The notes beneath the pieces were generated by a model, which was not told the origin of the DNA, searched no databases, and saw nothing but the letters and a program-made list of their open reading frames with translations. A DNA stretch of 64,000 nt. Origin: Hanleya hanleyi (lineage: Eukaryota; Mollusca; Polyplacophora; Lepidopleurida; Hanleyidae). The stretch lies in the NCBI GenBank assembly GCA_036873755.1, contig JAVTVY010020427.1, positions 18,930 to 82,929 on the forward strand, in the 5' to 3' direction. Position 1 is the first letter of the stretch. Every line of letters starts with the position of its first letter. The translations under genes were made by a program, and so were the position numbers. Shown here in pieces: positions 12,796 to 23,295 of this stretch.

Positions 12796-13940
12796 ACGCG
12801 AGTAGTATATAAAGGTGATTTCGACGCTCTGGCGCCTCACTGCACATGCGCAGAAAAAAATGGGGCCGTCATGGGGCGGTGTGCGCAGGAGTGTTGTGCG
12901 CAGGTATGACCTCACTTCCGGTCTGGATGAATCGGGCGAGACCTTGGTGGCATGTATTCCTCCGTGATGATGCGGTCTGGCGGTGATGCGGTCTGCCTCC
13001 GCGGATCGAAAGTAGTCCCAAATACGTGGGTTTTCGTGAGAATGTTCGGCAATCAGTAGGAGTCGCTAGTGGACCGATTGGGTCGAGTGAGGTATCAATA
13101 TGAAGCATACGTGAGGGAGCATTCCACCTGGACTAGTGTATCGTTTGTAAAACGAACGATACCTCACTCGACCCAATCGGCCCACTAGTGACCCACCTAA
13201 ACCCCCAAACGTCTATTTCCATACCCTTTTCTCACAATTCCCTGTCTGCGCATGCGCAGAATGTTGAAAACGAACGACACACTAGTCCAGGTGGATGCTC
13301 CCTCACGAATGCTTCACATTGATACCTCACTCGATCCAATCGGCCCACTATTGGCCCACCTAGACCCCAAACCGTCTATTTCTGTACCCTTTTCCCACAA
13401 TTCCCTGTCTGCGCATGCGCAGAATGTTAACAACGAACGATACACTAGTCCAGGTGGATGCTCCCTCACGTATGCTTCACATTGATACCTCACTTGACCC
13501 AATCGGCCCACTAGTGGCCCACATAGACCCCAAAACGTCTATTCCAGACCCTTGCTCTACTGCGCATGCGCAGAATGACCTCAGTTCCACGTCACACCCA
13601 GTCCGTTGGATACTCCCTCACGTATGCTTCATATTGATTATGATACCTCACTCGACCAAATCGGTCCACTAGCGGTCCCTACAGATTGCCGAACATTCTC
13701 ACGACAATCCACGTATTTGGGATTACTTTCGGTCCGCGGAGGCAGACCGCATCACCGCCAGACCGCATCACCAGAGAAATACATGCCCCCAAGGGCACGC
13801 CCGATTCATCCAGACGAGAAATGAGGTCATACCTGCGCACAACACTCCTGCGCACACCGCTCCATGACCGCCCTATTTTTTTCTGCGCATGCGCAGTGAT
13901 TCGACAGAGCGTCAAATCACCTTTATATACTACTCACGTA
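12796..13940. mobile_element. 1.15-kb inverted-repeat element with internal tandem repeats
   Basis: The left arm (about 12796-13150) and right arm (about 13610-13940) are inverted copies of each other; both carry 'agtagtatataaaggtgatt' near the outer edge and 'ggcggtgatgcggtctg' further in. Between them are about three units of 150-165 bp, each with 'actagtccaggtggatgct'. The palindrome ctgcgcatgcgcag recurs at 13246-13259, near 13409-13422, about 13560-13573 and about 13883-13896. There is no transposase, so it is presumably a non-autonomous foldback-type element. The small open frames inside come from the repeats. Confidence 0.8.
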
Positions 13941-14567
13941 CAGTTAAAGCAGCATTTGGCTCTAGAGTGGCTCCAGTTTCTGCATAATCACAATAGATTG
14001 TCTTTACCGCCACAGCTTGTCCACACCAGAACGTGCGAATCTTTACCGTCATGATATCAATTATAGTCTCAAAAGCACAATTTCGACTTAACTTTTTCAA
14101 ATTCTGTGTTGGGATGAATCGTAGTCGAAGTTCCACGAAGCCATGGAAAGCTATACAACTGGCATAAAACGACAATGTCGTCTGTCACACTTATGACAAA
14201 TTTCCTAATGGAAGTTATTCGAGCGAAAGATACATTTGAAAATGCATCTATATCTTGCGTCAGCATATGTAACAAAAAAGGCGTCGTCCGTATTTTAATG
14301 TTAAAGTACATTTTTTTACTTTTGTTAAAATAAATATATATATATATATTCCACAAAACAAAGTTCGTGACGGTAAAGACACGCTTGATGGAGCTGTGGA
14401 AAATAATTTGTGAAATAAATTACAAAAAGCGAAATGAACACTGCCTGATGTTACAGACATGGCCTGACATATATATTTTAACATTTACAAAAGTTTGAAA
14501 TACTTTCGAGATACAAAATTTTGGATATTCCCAAATGTCCAAATGGGTCACATTTCATAGAATTACG
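13941..14567. other. Non-coding stretch with GTCTTTACCG motifs
   Basis: No gene recognised. Contains three copies of the GTCTTTACCG motif (14000-14009 and 14040-14051 on one strand, 14371-14380 on the other) and a (ta)n run at about 14334-14348. It may be the right flank of a larger element whose left flank is 12270-12512. Confidence 0.5.
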
Positions 14568-14747
14568 GAAAGATCCGGGTGTACGGATTTTTACACCCAA
14601 GTAAACTGACCAATGGAAATGCTGCGATTTAGGTTGAGGGATAATAAATGTATATATTCACCACTTTCATTGACAGTAACTTTGCTGTATGATATTCTCT
14701 CGATGAATATGTATTATCTTCTCTACTTCATGCATAGTGTACTATTA

Positions 14748-14887
14748 GTTATTCAGGTTTTTCCCAGGGTGTATGAAAAGTTATGACCCTCCCTGAAACT
14801 CATACACCCTGAGGCGTCAGCCGAAGGGTGTATGAGTTTCAGGGAGGGTCATAACTTTTCATACACCCTGAGAAAAACCTGAATAAC
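14748..14887. repeat. 140-bp near-perfect palindrome
   Basis: Arms of 63 bp (14748-14810 and 14825-14887) are reverse complements with a single mismatch, round a 14-bp loop. The ends read gttattcagg..cctgaataac. It looks like a foldback-type miniature element; the copy at 9802-9885 has lost most of one arm. Confidence 0.93.
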
Positions 14888-15055
14888 GAATTTATTATCC
14901 CGAAAGCATTTTTCAATTAACATATCGAATTATAGAGTTAAAAGGGCAATTTCTCTGAAACTTTACCACGGAAACTCAGCATATATGTGTCTGTCCATTT
15001 ACGAAACCGGTCTCCATTTTGACAAAACGTGTTGTCTACGCGAGCTAATGGTCAA

Positions 15056-15470
15056 TATGGAAATGGAATAGGTCTTTGGATTATGGACGCGGATATTCTC
15101 TAATGGACTGACGGCATGGATATTCATGAATGATCGGACTAGACGCTGTGTAACAATGTAGACGCGCAGTACAACCAGACGCTAGAGCGTGACGGGCGCT
15201 ACAGACAGTGTTCAATTTTGACCCTAAATGATAACCATTTATCGAGGTGTCATGTGATGTCTGAAGAAGATATGATTGAACAGTGATGTAGCAGCAAGAG
15301 CATTCCTTTCACTCGCAATATGATGACGGTGATGTACTAATATATGTGTCAGTTGATTTCTGGGAATGCAGTGCTCATCTTTGACAAGCGCACAACACGC
15401 CGAACTACATGGTTCGGTAGACGATTGCATGTCATAATTTTCGCGATGGCATCAGAAAACTACAGGTGGG
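15056..15470. repeat. Repeat-module copy with many small insertions
   Basis: Aligned by eye with 16205-16560 and 10440-10630, this copy matches well except for roughly thirty extra runs of 1-7 bases, such as tga repeated at about 15324 and gatgtac at about 15331, while substitutions are few. The other two copies agree with each other, so the insertions are private to this one. It holds an inverted copy of the 15-mer TGTAGCGCCCGTCAC at 15189-15203. Confidence 0.6.
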
Positions 15471-15795
15471 ATCCGGTCTTAACCCTAGCTTCTTTATATT
15501 ACTGCATTATGGCCCTCCCCAAAGTTCTAACCTTCGAACATCTTTCTTTATCAGGATAAATTAATGTTGGTAAGAAAGGTGTGTCATCTGCCATATCACC
15601 TGGATACAACATGTCGTGAAGATCATTTTTGTTGCTTGATGAAATAGTTAAATCAATTGGAATGTTGGCATAATGTGTCTTATTCTTGGTGAATATTTAA
15701 GAGAATATTGAAATAAACAATTGGACACTTAACCATCAAGTTGTCATTGTCTTATTATAGGATTTATAGGACCTAGCCCATTCTGTTTCAGAGGG

Positions 15796-16198
15796 TGTAG
15801 CGCCCGTCACAAAATATGTAGCGCCCGTCACACTGGAATTTTCAAATTCATGTTAGCAGATAATAAGAGATGGGGCAAACTGTTCTTCAACAAAGAATCA
15901 GTACTCAGTACCACTATGCCATACTGATAAGAAGTTAAAATCATTTGAGAAATCACAGGGATTTGGAAGTTTCCATACTAACCGCACAAATGGAGGGAAA
16001 TCCCTGTAGCGCCCGTCACGTTATGCAAATTGTCTGTGATTTTGATTGGTCAATCACATTCTTTCAATTTTTTTATATTACTTTACACTCCTACATGATC
16101 TTTAACTGTTTGAAGAATGTTAGTTATATTGGAGCAGTAGTGTGCAAATCTGGCATATTACAATACCAGGAATATACTCTGAATGTAGCGCCCGTCAC
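15796..16198 (+). repeat. Four copies of the 15-mer TGTAGCGCCCGTCAC
   Basis: Perfect copies at 15796-15810, 15817-15831, 16005-16019 and 16184-16198; a fifth, inverted copy is at 15189-15203. The surrounding bases differ, so this is a short repeated motif and not a long repeat. The last two plus-strand copies sit about 180 bp apart. Possible roles are binding sites of a transposase or a host factor; neither is shown. Confidence 0.85.
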
Positions 16199-17309
16199 AA
16201 TGGAATTGACCTAATACTGTTATATGGAAATGGAATAGGTCTTTGGATTATGGACGCGGATATTCTCTAATGGACGACGGCTGGATTATGAATGACGGAC
16301 TAGACGCTTGTAATGTAGACGCGCAACACCGACGCAGAGCTGTGACAGTGTTCAATTTTGACCCTAAATATAACCATTTACGAGGTATGTGTGTCTAAAA
16401 GATTGATTGAACGTGATGCAGCAAGACTTCCTTTCATCGAATATGAACGGTTGTATAATATTGTGTGTTGATTTCGGGAAATGATCTTTGAAAGCGCACA
16501 ACACGCCGAACTTGGTTCGGTAGCGATTATGCATAATTTTCGCGTGGCCAGAAAACGCTTCATGTTCGTTATATTTATATTCTCGACATGCGAGAAGTAG
16601 AAAACCCCGACTATGATGGTATTCTGGTCAATATTAGGGTATCTCCCGCCAGAAATAGTGGAAAATTTAAGTTGGAAGTCTTGAAGTGGAGATCCGCCAT
16701 GTCTGCTTTCGCACGTGAACCGTGAATTTTTATCCCCTGGGAGCCCTTCCGCTAGAGGGCTCGGACCACTATTAAATTTACATTGACGGCCATGTTAATG
16801 AAAGTGCACCTGGCTGATTTATTAATTATTTTTGGACTTTCATCTCTTGGCAGTTTGTAGTTCCATTCAAGTCCTGCATCGCCATCTACTTCTTGGCGGG
16901 GGTCGCCCATCAAAATTTCGAACCAGAGCGTCCTGTTGGCAAGCACTGTACTTCCGGCGAATAACTTACCTCCAAAAAGCAGAGTCTACGCACCTGCATA
17001 TAGTGCCTCAGACTGGCATGAATTATGCAGTGAATTCAAAATAAAAGTCACAACTCAAAAGGGCACTTGTCATGCTTAATGTTGGCCATGCAAGCCCTTG
17101 TCTCATTATCAAAAGGAAGCTGGGGAAAAAATCAGCACCAAAACTTGTCCTCTATGGCAGAGGTTATTTAGAGGGGTTAACGGCTAGGGACTTTTTTTTA
17201 GTGGTCCGAGCCCTAGAGGGCCGTTCGGCCACACCGTTCAACATGGTTCAGTATACAGCATTAAGATGATTGGTCACGTGATCGGTCAGACCTGTCGGAC
17301 GTTGACATG

Positions 17310-17610
17310 GAAAGATCCCCGGGGTGTACGAATTTTTACACCCTGGTAAACTGACTAATGGAAATGCTACGATTTAGGTTGAGGGATAATAAATGTATAT
17401 ATTCACCCTTTCATTGACAGTAACTTTGCTGTATGGTATTCTCTCGATGAACATGTATTATCTTCTCTAATCCATGCATAGTTTACATGTATATATTCAC
17501 CCCTTTCATTGACATTAACTTTGCTGTGTGGTATTCTCTCGATGAACATCTATTATCTTCTCTACTCCATGCATAGTGTACATGTATTCACCCCATTCAT
17601 TGACAGTTAT
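17310..17610. repeat. Start of mosaic unit 3 with 96-bp units
   Basis: Repeats the start of unit 2 ('ggtgtacgaatttttacacc', 'aggttgagggataataaatg') and then at least two 96-bp units with 'cattgacagtaactttgctg'. It ends just upstream of the zinc-finger gene, so the gene's possible promoter or intron is made of repeat DNA. Confidence 0.85.
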
Positions 17611-17640
17611 TATTATTAATATTTTTTTAAATTATTATTT

Positions 17641-17644
17641 GTAG
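17641..17644 (+). promoter_or_regulatory. Candidate 3' splice site upstream of the zinc-finger CDS
   Basis: A T-rich tract (about 17610-17640) runs into 'ttatttgtag' with AG at 17643-17644, 55 bp before the first ATG. An in-frame TGA follows at 17652-17654, so anything spliced on here would be 5' UTR. The site is a prediction only. Confidence 0.4.
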
Positions 17645-17699
17645 GTGTTAATGATATATCATTGGGAATACACACGATAGGCTAAATAATTCTGGAGAG

Positions 17700-18773
17700 A
17701 TGTCGAGATGTATGTTATTCATTCGGCATAAGAAGATGGCTGCCCCTGTCATAGCTCCCACTAAAGATAAACCATACAAGTGTGAGATATGTGAGCGCCA
17801 GTACACGCAACAGAAAGGGTTAACTGAACACATGAGAACCCACACTGGAGATAAACACATCGAATGTTTAGATTGTGGGTACAAGTGTGACAACAAAAAG
17901 GCACTCAAGGTACACATGCGAAGTCACACTGGCGAAAAACGATTGAAATGGGAACTCAAATTACACATGAAAAGTCAAACTGGGTTGAAAGTGTTCATGT
18001 GTGCAGAGTGCGACTATAGATGTTCCACGCAACGTACATTGCAACGACACATGATGACCCATACCGGAGAAAAACCGATCCAGTGTACAATATGTGAATA
18101 CAGATGTGCTCATCGGGGTAGTTTGAATAGACACATGCTAACTCACACGGGTGACAAACCATACGTATGTCGAACGTGTGACTATAGATGTGCCGACCAA
18201 AGTACCTTGATTAGACACAGGAGAATTCACTCTGGAGAGAAGCCATTCAAGTGCCCTGTTTGTGAATATATATGTTCCCGGCGAGGTCACTTGACTACGC
18301 ATATGCGAATCCACACTTCGGAAAAGCCGTACGCGTGCTCCCGTTGTGGTAAGGGATTTGTACAGCAGGCTGGCATGATTGCACACATGAGAACCCACAC
18401 AGGAGAGAAGCCATTCCAGTGCGCTGTATGTGGTTACAAATGTTCTCAGCTCGCTACGTTGAAGGTACACATGAGAATTCACAATGAGGATAAGCCATTC
18501 AAATGTCCCAATTGTGAATACAGGTCTGCCGGGCGGAGCGAGATGTACAGACATTCCAGAACTCACACTGGAGAAAAGCCATACAAGTGCACTTTGTGTG
18601 AGTACAGCTGTTCTCGGCAATATACCCTGACTACACATATGCGAAGGCACACTGGGGAGAAACCATTCAAGTGTTCTCTGTGCCAGTACTCAGCTTACGG
18701 ACAGAGAGGGTTACACAAGCATATGATAACCCACCATGGCGATAAGCCTTCCAAGGGTTCAGATGTGCAGTGA
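17700..18773 (+). CDS. C2H2 zinc-finger protein, eleven intact fingers
   Basis: A 357-residue protein made almost entirely of tandem C2H2 fingers joined by TGEKP-type linkers, the layout of sequence-specific DNA-binding nuclear proteins. Intact CX2CX12HX3H fingers lie at about residues 26-48, 54-76, 99-121, 127-149, 155-177, 183-205, 211-233, 239-261, 267-289, 295-317 and 323-345. Residues 80-93 are the tail of a further finger whose Cys pair is missing, so one finger has been partly deleted in frame. Many fingers share a CEYRC-like pattern, as in a recently expanded array. There is no BTB, KRAB or SCAN domain. An in-frame stop at 17652-17654 limits the start to ATG 17700; ATG 17736 (Met13, AAGATGG context) is an attractive alternative and would begin MAAPVIAP. 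The CDS is uninterrupted. Target and biological role are unknown. Confidence 0.9.
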   Translation: MSRCMLFIRHKKMAAPVIAPTKDKPYKCEICERQYTQQKGLTEHMRTHTGDKHIECLDCGYKCDNKKALKVHMRSHTGEKRLKWELKLHMKSQTGLKVFMCAECDYRCSTQRTLQRHMMTHTGEKPIQCTICEYRCAHRGSLNRHMLTHTGDKPYVCRTCDYRCADQSTLIRHRRIHSGEKPFKCPVCEYICSRRGHLTTHMRIHTSEKPYACSRCGKGFVQQAGMIAHMRTHTGEKPFQCAVCGYKCSQLATLKVHMRIHNEDKPFKCPNCEYRSAGRSEMYRHSRTHTGEKPYKCTLCEYSCSRQYTLTTHMRRHTGEKPFKCSLCQYSAYGQRGLHKHMITHHGDKPSKGSDVQ

Positions 18774-19871
18774 AGCATCATATGACCACTGGGCTCTGTA
18801 CACATGTATGTCTACATGCAATTTTATGGAATTTTATGATACATGGTTACATTAAGATGGACGAGTTTTTTATGTTTTATTTTTATAAATATCGTCGATT
18901 TATTTTATAATGGGCATCAAATTATCACAGCAGTTTCAGTCATAGATAAAATTCGTTATTTTCCCTGTTCAGTGCAATCATTGACGTGTGAATCTAAGTG
19001 CTATCGCATCAACGGATACGTGCGCCCCAATACCTGCTTGTTAGCCACAGATTACTTGACAGAACTGAACGAATCCAGAAATATTTAAAACGTCTTAAGA
19101 GCTCATAGTTTAGGACAATAAACTTGAGTCCATGACCGAAAAGGTTTTGATTTGATGACAAGTTGGAGTACAAGTCCAACAACTAAACTAAAATATGCTA
19201 AACTAAAATATTTAAACTAAAATATACTATTTTAATATAGAATTAGAAAGTAAGATAAGCATGTGTATTTAATAGATTTAGACGGATCAATAGGTATGTA
19301 TTCGTTCCCCACAAAGCATGTATATCGGCTTTCCTTAGATCTACATTTGTATAGATATTCGGTTAACACCAGAATACATTTAATCCCTTATATTACCGTT
19401 ATATTACCGTTGTATGTTGTTTTAATGATTCCTTTTAATAGCCCATGAAATGTGAGTTTTAAGTGTATATTTTTTAGCTAGTTTTCGTTTCATCATAAAA
19501 AAAAGTTTCACATTCTTATTGTTCCAATCTGCTATTGTCAATAGTATATCTTTATCGGCTTTTCTTGCTATCTATTTACTCGTCATTCTTTGTTTTAGAT
19601 CAATAAAATGTGGGTAACTGACAGTATGCCAGGTCGTGTTTTCCTTCAATTTATTGTCATGAATCTAATCGTTCAAACATTTTCGATCAACCCAGGTAAC
19701 ACGTAACACAGATGTCTTCATAATATATTCCATTTTCCTTGGGTGTAAAAGAGTTGTTCTTGCTCCCTGTGTTCTTGGTTTAATCTGCCTTGTAACCTCA
19801 ACTATACTCTGATAATCAAACATAAATCTTATCAAGAGAACGTTTTACGCTCTCACACTGTACACAGTTAA
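18774..19871. other. 3' UTR of the zinc-finger gene and intergenic DNA
   Basis: AT-rich, with no open frame of interest and two AATAAA hexamers (19117 and about 19602). Nothing else can be supported. Confidence 0.5.
19117..19122 (+). terminator. Candidate polyadenylation signal
   Basis: The hexamer AATAAA lies 344 bp past the zinc-finger stop codon, on the same strand, in 'ggacaataaacttgag'. Another AATAAA lies at about 19602. Either could end the transcript. Confidence 0.45.
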
Positions 19872-21343
19872 CAGGTTAGAGAGAACTAACTCTCTAAAAT
19901 GGAGGTAAAAAAGGTAGATTTTCCTTAATAACTTTTGACTAAACCATAACACTCCAAAATCTTCAGGTGACTTACCTTATATATTGCTACATGTCAGACA
20001 GGTGACTTACCTTATATATTGCTACATGTCAGACAGGCGACTTACCTTATACATTGTTACACGTCAGACAGGTGACTTACCTTATATATTGTTACATGTC
20101 AGACAGGTGACTTACCTTATATATTGTTACATGTCAGACAGGTGACTTACCTTATATATTGTTACATGTCAGACAGGTGACTTACCTTATATAGTGTTAC
20201 ATGTCAGACAGGTGACTTACCTTATATATTGTTACATGTCAGACAGGCGACTTACCTTATATATTGTTACATGTCAGACAGGCGACTTACCTTATATATT
20301 GTTACATGTCAGACAGGCGACTTACCTTATATATTGCTACATGTCAGACAGGCGACTTACCTTATATATTGTTACATGTCAGACAGGTGACTTACCTTAT
20401 ATATTGTTACATGTCAGACAGGTGACTTACCTTATATATTGTTACATGTCAGACAGGTGACTTACCTTATATAGTTGTTACATGTCAGACAGGTGACTTA
20501 CCTTATATATTGTTACATGTCAGACAGGTGACTTACCTTATATATTGTTACATGTCAGACAGGCGACTTACCTTATATATTGTTACATGTCAGACAGGTG
20601 ACTTACCTTATATAGTGTTACATGTCAGACAGGTGACTTACCTTATATATTGTTACATGTCAGACAGGCGACTTACCTTATATATTGTTACATGTCAGAC
20701 AGGCGACTTACCTTATATATTGTTACATGTCAGACAGGTGACTTACCTTATATATTGTTACATGTCAGACAGGTGACTTACCTTATATATTGTTACATGT
20801 CAGACAGGTGACTTACCTTATATATTGTTACATGTCAGACAGGTGACTTACCTTATATATTGTTACATGTCAGACAGGTGACTTACCTTATATATTGTTA
20901 CATGTCAGACAGGCGACTTACCTTATATAGTGTTACATGTCAGACAGGTGACTTACCTTATATAGTGTTACATGTCAGACAGGTGACTTACCTTATATAG
21001 TGTTACATGTCAGACAGGTGACTTACCTTATATAGTGTTACATGTCAGACAGGTGACTTACCTTATATATTGTTACATGTCAGACAGGTGACTTACCTTA
21101 TATAGTGTTACATGTCAGACAGGCGACTTACCTTATATATTGTTACATGTCAGACAGGTGACTTACCTTATATATTGTTACATGTCAGACAGGTGACTTA
21201 CCTTATATATTGTTACATGTCAGACAGGTGACTTACCTTATATATTGTTACATGTCAGACAGGTGACTTACCTTATATTTTGTTACATGTCGTAACAGTG
21301 GTTTCCTATGAAAGTGTGCATAATCTAATTGTTAATATAACAA
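19872..21343. mobile_element. Inverted-repeat element copy swollen by a minisatellite
   Basis: Its left end (caggtta..ctctctaaaatggaggtaaa) and the sequence just inside it match the compact element at 22045-22413, and the sequence after the minisatellite (aacagtgg.ttcc.atgaaagtg) matches that element's middle. The single 35-bp segment present in the compact copy is here expanded to about 38 copies. The right terminal repeat is missing; another small inverted repeat (21325-21530) lies there instead. Confidence 0.8.
19963..21297. repeat. 35-bp minisatellite, about 38 copies
   Basis: The unit consists of gacttaccttatatattg followed by ttacatgtcagacaggt, with very little variation: mainly ggtgac or ggcgac, and tatattg or tatagtg. 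Because 35 is not a multiple of three, the long open frames here (period 105 bp) are an artefact. Some longer blocks repeat as a group, so recent unequal exchange is likely. Confidence 0.97.
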
Positions 21344-21530
21344 GAACATGATTTTATAGGACGCTATACGTTTTTTTTTTATCAACCCGACATCAGTAAT
21401 TAGCAGCCCAACAGTTTCATTGTCGACCCGAGGGCCGCTAATGAATATGGCGGGCAGCTATTATTGATGGAGGGTCGATAATAAAAGTATAACGTCCCGA
21501 CAAAATCATGTTATTGGCTGTTTATATTGT
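21325..21530. mobile_element. Small inverted-repeat element (MITE)
   Basis: Arms of about 65-70 bp (around 21325-21393 and 21463-21530) are imperfect reverse complements, sharing catgatttt and ggacg.tatac. It sits where the right end of the minisatellite-bearing element would be expected. No coding capacity. Confidence 0.65.
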
Positions 21531-22044
21531 TAGGTGCCACCGTTTGTGTGACCCCCATGACAAAATATCAAACTACTTTTTTCACGAAATATTTATTTTC
21601 TATAGATTAACTGATTGTTGAGGTTCATCTGTAAATTTGTTTAAAGATAATGCCTCACCCGATTTAAAAGGGAAAATCTAGTTTTAGCATGCATGTTGAA
21701 CCTGGTGTTGGACGAACGAAGACAGAAAAAATGAAGTTTTATGAATTTTCTCCATGACTCCCCAACACATTTATTGGCCAACGCTTTCCTAGCCCAACAG
21801 TTTTCCTCATGTTAGAACTAAATATATTATTTATCTATGAATGCTCCTTTAAATCACAAGTATGTCCAGCATACAATAAATGTATCGGACAAACGAATTT
21901 AGTACCATGGTATAAAATAGTTTATAACATTGTATACAGGATATCAACTTGTGGCAGGGGTGGCCAACCATAGAACAGTCAATTAATGACCAAGACAACC
22001 CACTCGTACGGCACATTTTGAAATTCAAATGAATTCGAGATCAA
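21531..22044. other. Non-coding, nothing recognised
   Basis: No open frame, RNA gene or element that I can support. Confidence 0.5.
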
Positions 22045-22413
22045 CAGGTTAGGGAAAACCACCTCTCTAAAATGGAGGTAAAAAAGGTCGTTTTTTCTCG
22101 ATAACTTTTGACTTATTCATCATAACGCTACAAAATCTTCAGGCGACTTACTTTAAATATTGTTACATGCCGGAACAGTGGGTTTCCAATGAAAGTGTAC
22201 ATAGTCTAATTGTTAACAGAGAACAAAACATATCGTCTATTCTTATGCAAATTAGATAGACGACAATTTGTTTTTTTCAATTCCATCCGATGCGGAGAAA
22301 TATATCCATGGTCGTCTATGGCGGATGTTTCTATCTTCGATATATTATTAAATTTATTGGACAAAAACGACCTTTTCTACCTCCATTTTAGAGAGGTGGT
22401 TTTCCCTAACCTG
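22045..22413. mobile_element. 369-bp inverted-repeat element (MITE), compact form
   Basis: Terminal inverted repeats of about 50 bp begin caggttagggaaaaccacct at both ends, with few mismatches. The middle holds one copy of the segment that became the 35-bp minisatellite in 19872-21343 (about 22138-22175). It has no coding capacity, and no clean target duplication was found. Confidence 0.85.
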
Positions 22414-23295
22414 ATCACTGACGCTTCCTGCCGTGTCTGTTTATAAATTCTTTTGAACAGAGCCGGTGGGCTGACATATCAAGGATAATTCGAAGTGTGA
22501 ACGTAAAAGACGAAATGAAGATGTGACACTCCCCGGAATTTCTTTTTCCATATTTTTGTCCGCGGCTTACATTCATTCAACAATTCGAATAATCAGTCTC
22601 TTCATTGAACCTAAACTTAACTAATTTTCGTTGTCTTAAAAATGTTAAATTTTGGCATTTGAAGATAGGTCTTTTCTGAAGAACGTTGTATCATGATATG
22701 CGTATGTTAAAATTTATCCCAGACTCACGGCATACAATCGACAGTGCACCTCTAGGCGTATTCACTCGCTCTTGGAGGTATAAAAGGCTCCATTCGGATT
22801 TATCTGTCTACCTGGCCGTGCTTTGTGGTTCCTGGATAAAGTCTCAAACTATTATTTTATAATAAACTGTATTTCACTTATTTAGGGATGTTGGTGGTTA
22901 TATCCACACAAGAATCTTGCTCATATAAACTACAGTTTCGTCATTCATGCAAATAAAGTGTGAAAGTTACTGTTCCTCACAACCTGTACAGGCGCGTTTT
23001 AGTGAAAGATGAATTGATTTTATTTCAGCCGATTAGACTACCGGCCATATCTTTGCTACATCTGGAGTGATAAACATATAGCAAGTTAAAGTTAAACGGA
23101 TATACATCATATCAGAAATGGATGTACAACAGCGCAGTGCTTTTTTCGACACTTGTTCCGGTACTAACAATCACACGCTTTGGATCGGCATCTTAATGTG
23201 TTCTATGGTTATTGGGTTGTTCCGTTTGATGGAAAACTAAAGGCAAATAAACATATGTACGCCACAAACAAACAACTAGATCCTATAGGCTTTTT
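22414..23295. other. Non-coding; short segment shared with ~40945-41015
   Basis: No gene recognised. The stretch around 22735-22800 (with tcgctcttggaggtata) is similar, in reverse orientation, to 40955-41015. Otherwise nothing noted. Confidence 0.5.

Larger units (their letters stand above)
14568..17309. repeat. Mosaic dispersed-repeat region, unit 2 (~2.74 kb)
   Basis: The unit starts with 'gaaagatccgggtgtacgga' and 'aggttgagggataataaatg'; the same start recurs at about 17310, so a second unit begins there. Inside, in order, are a 96-bp unit, the 140-bp palindrome, the 'cccgaaagcattttt' module, two copies of the 'gtgttcaattttgaccctaa' module, the 'gcataattttcgcgtggcca' module and the 'ccgttcggccacaccgttca' module. 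This is the same order as 9185-11925. No protein is encoded. Confidence 0.8.

Noticed and set aside
13252..14054. Several 70-120-codon open frames on both strands
   Set aside because: They lie in tandem and inverted repeats of the element at 12796-13940 and share no known motif.
15796..16198. Ribosomal RNA fragment, because CGCCCGTCAC resembles the 3' part of small-subunit rRNA
   Set aside because: Only 10-11 bases agree and the flanks are unrelated.
18138..18650. 170-codon open frame on the minus strand
   Set aside because: Antisense shadow of the zinc-finger repeats.
20194..20776. Two 88-codon open frames with a 35-residue repeat
   Set aside because: By-product of the 35-bp minisatellite read in three phases.
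19963..21297. Regular spacing resembling a CRISPR array
   Set aside because: There are no variable spacers; the entire 35-bp unit repeats, and the genome is animal.
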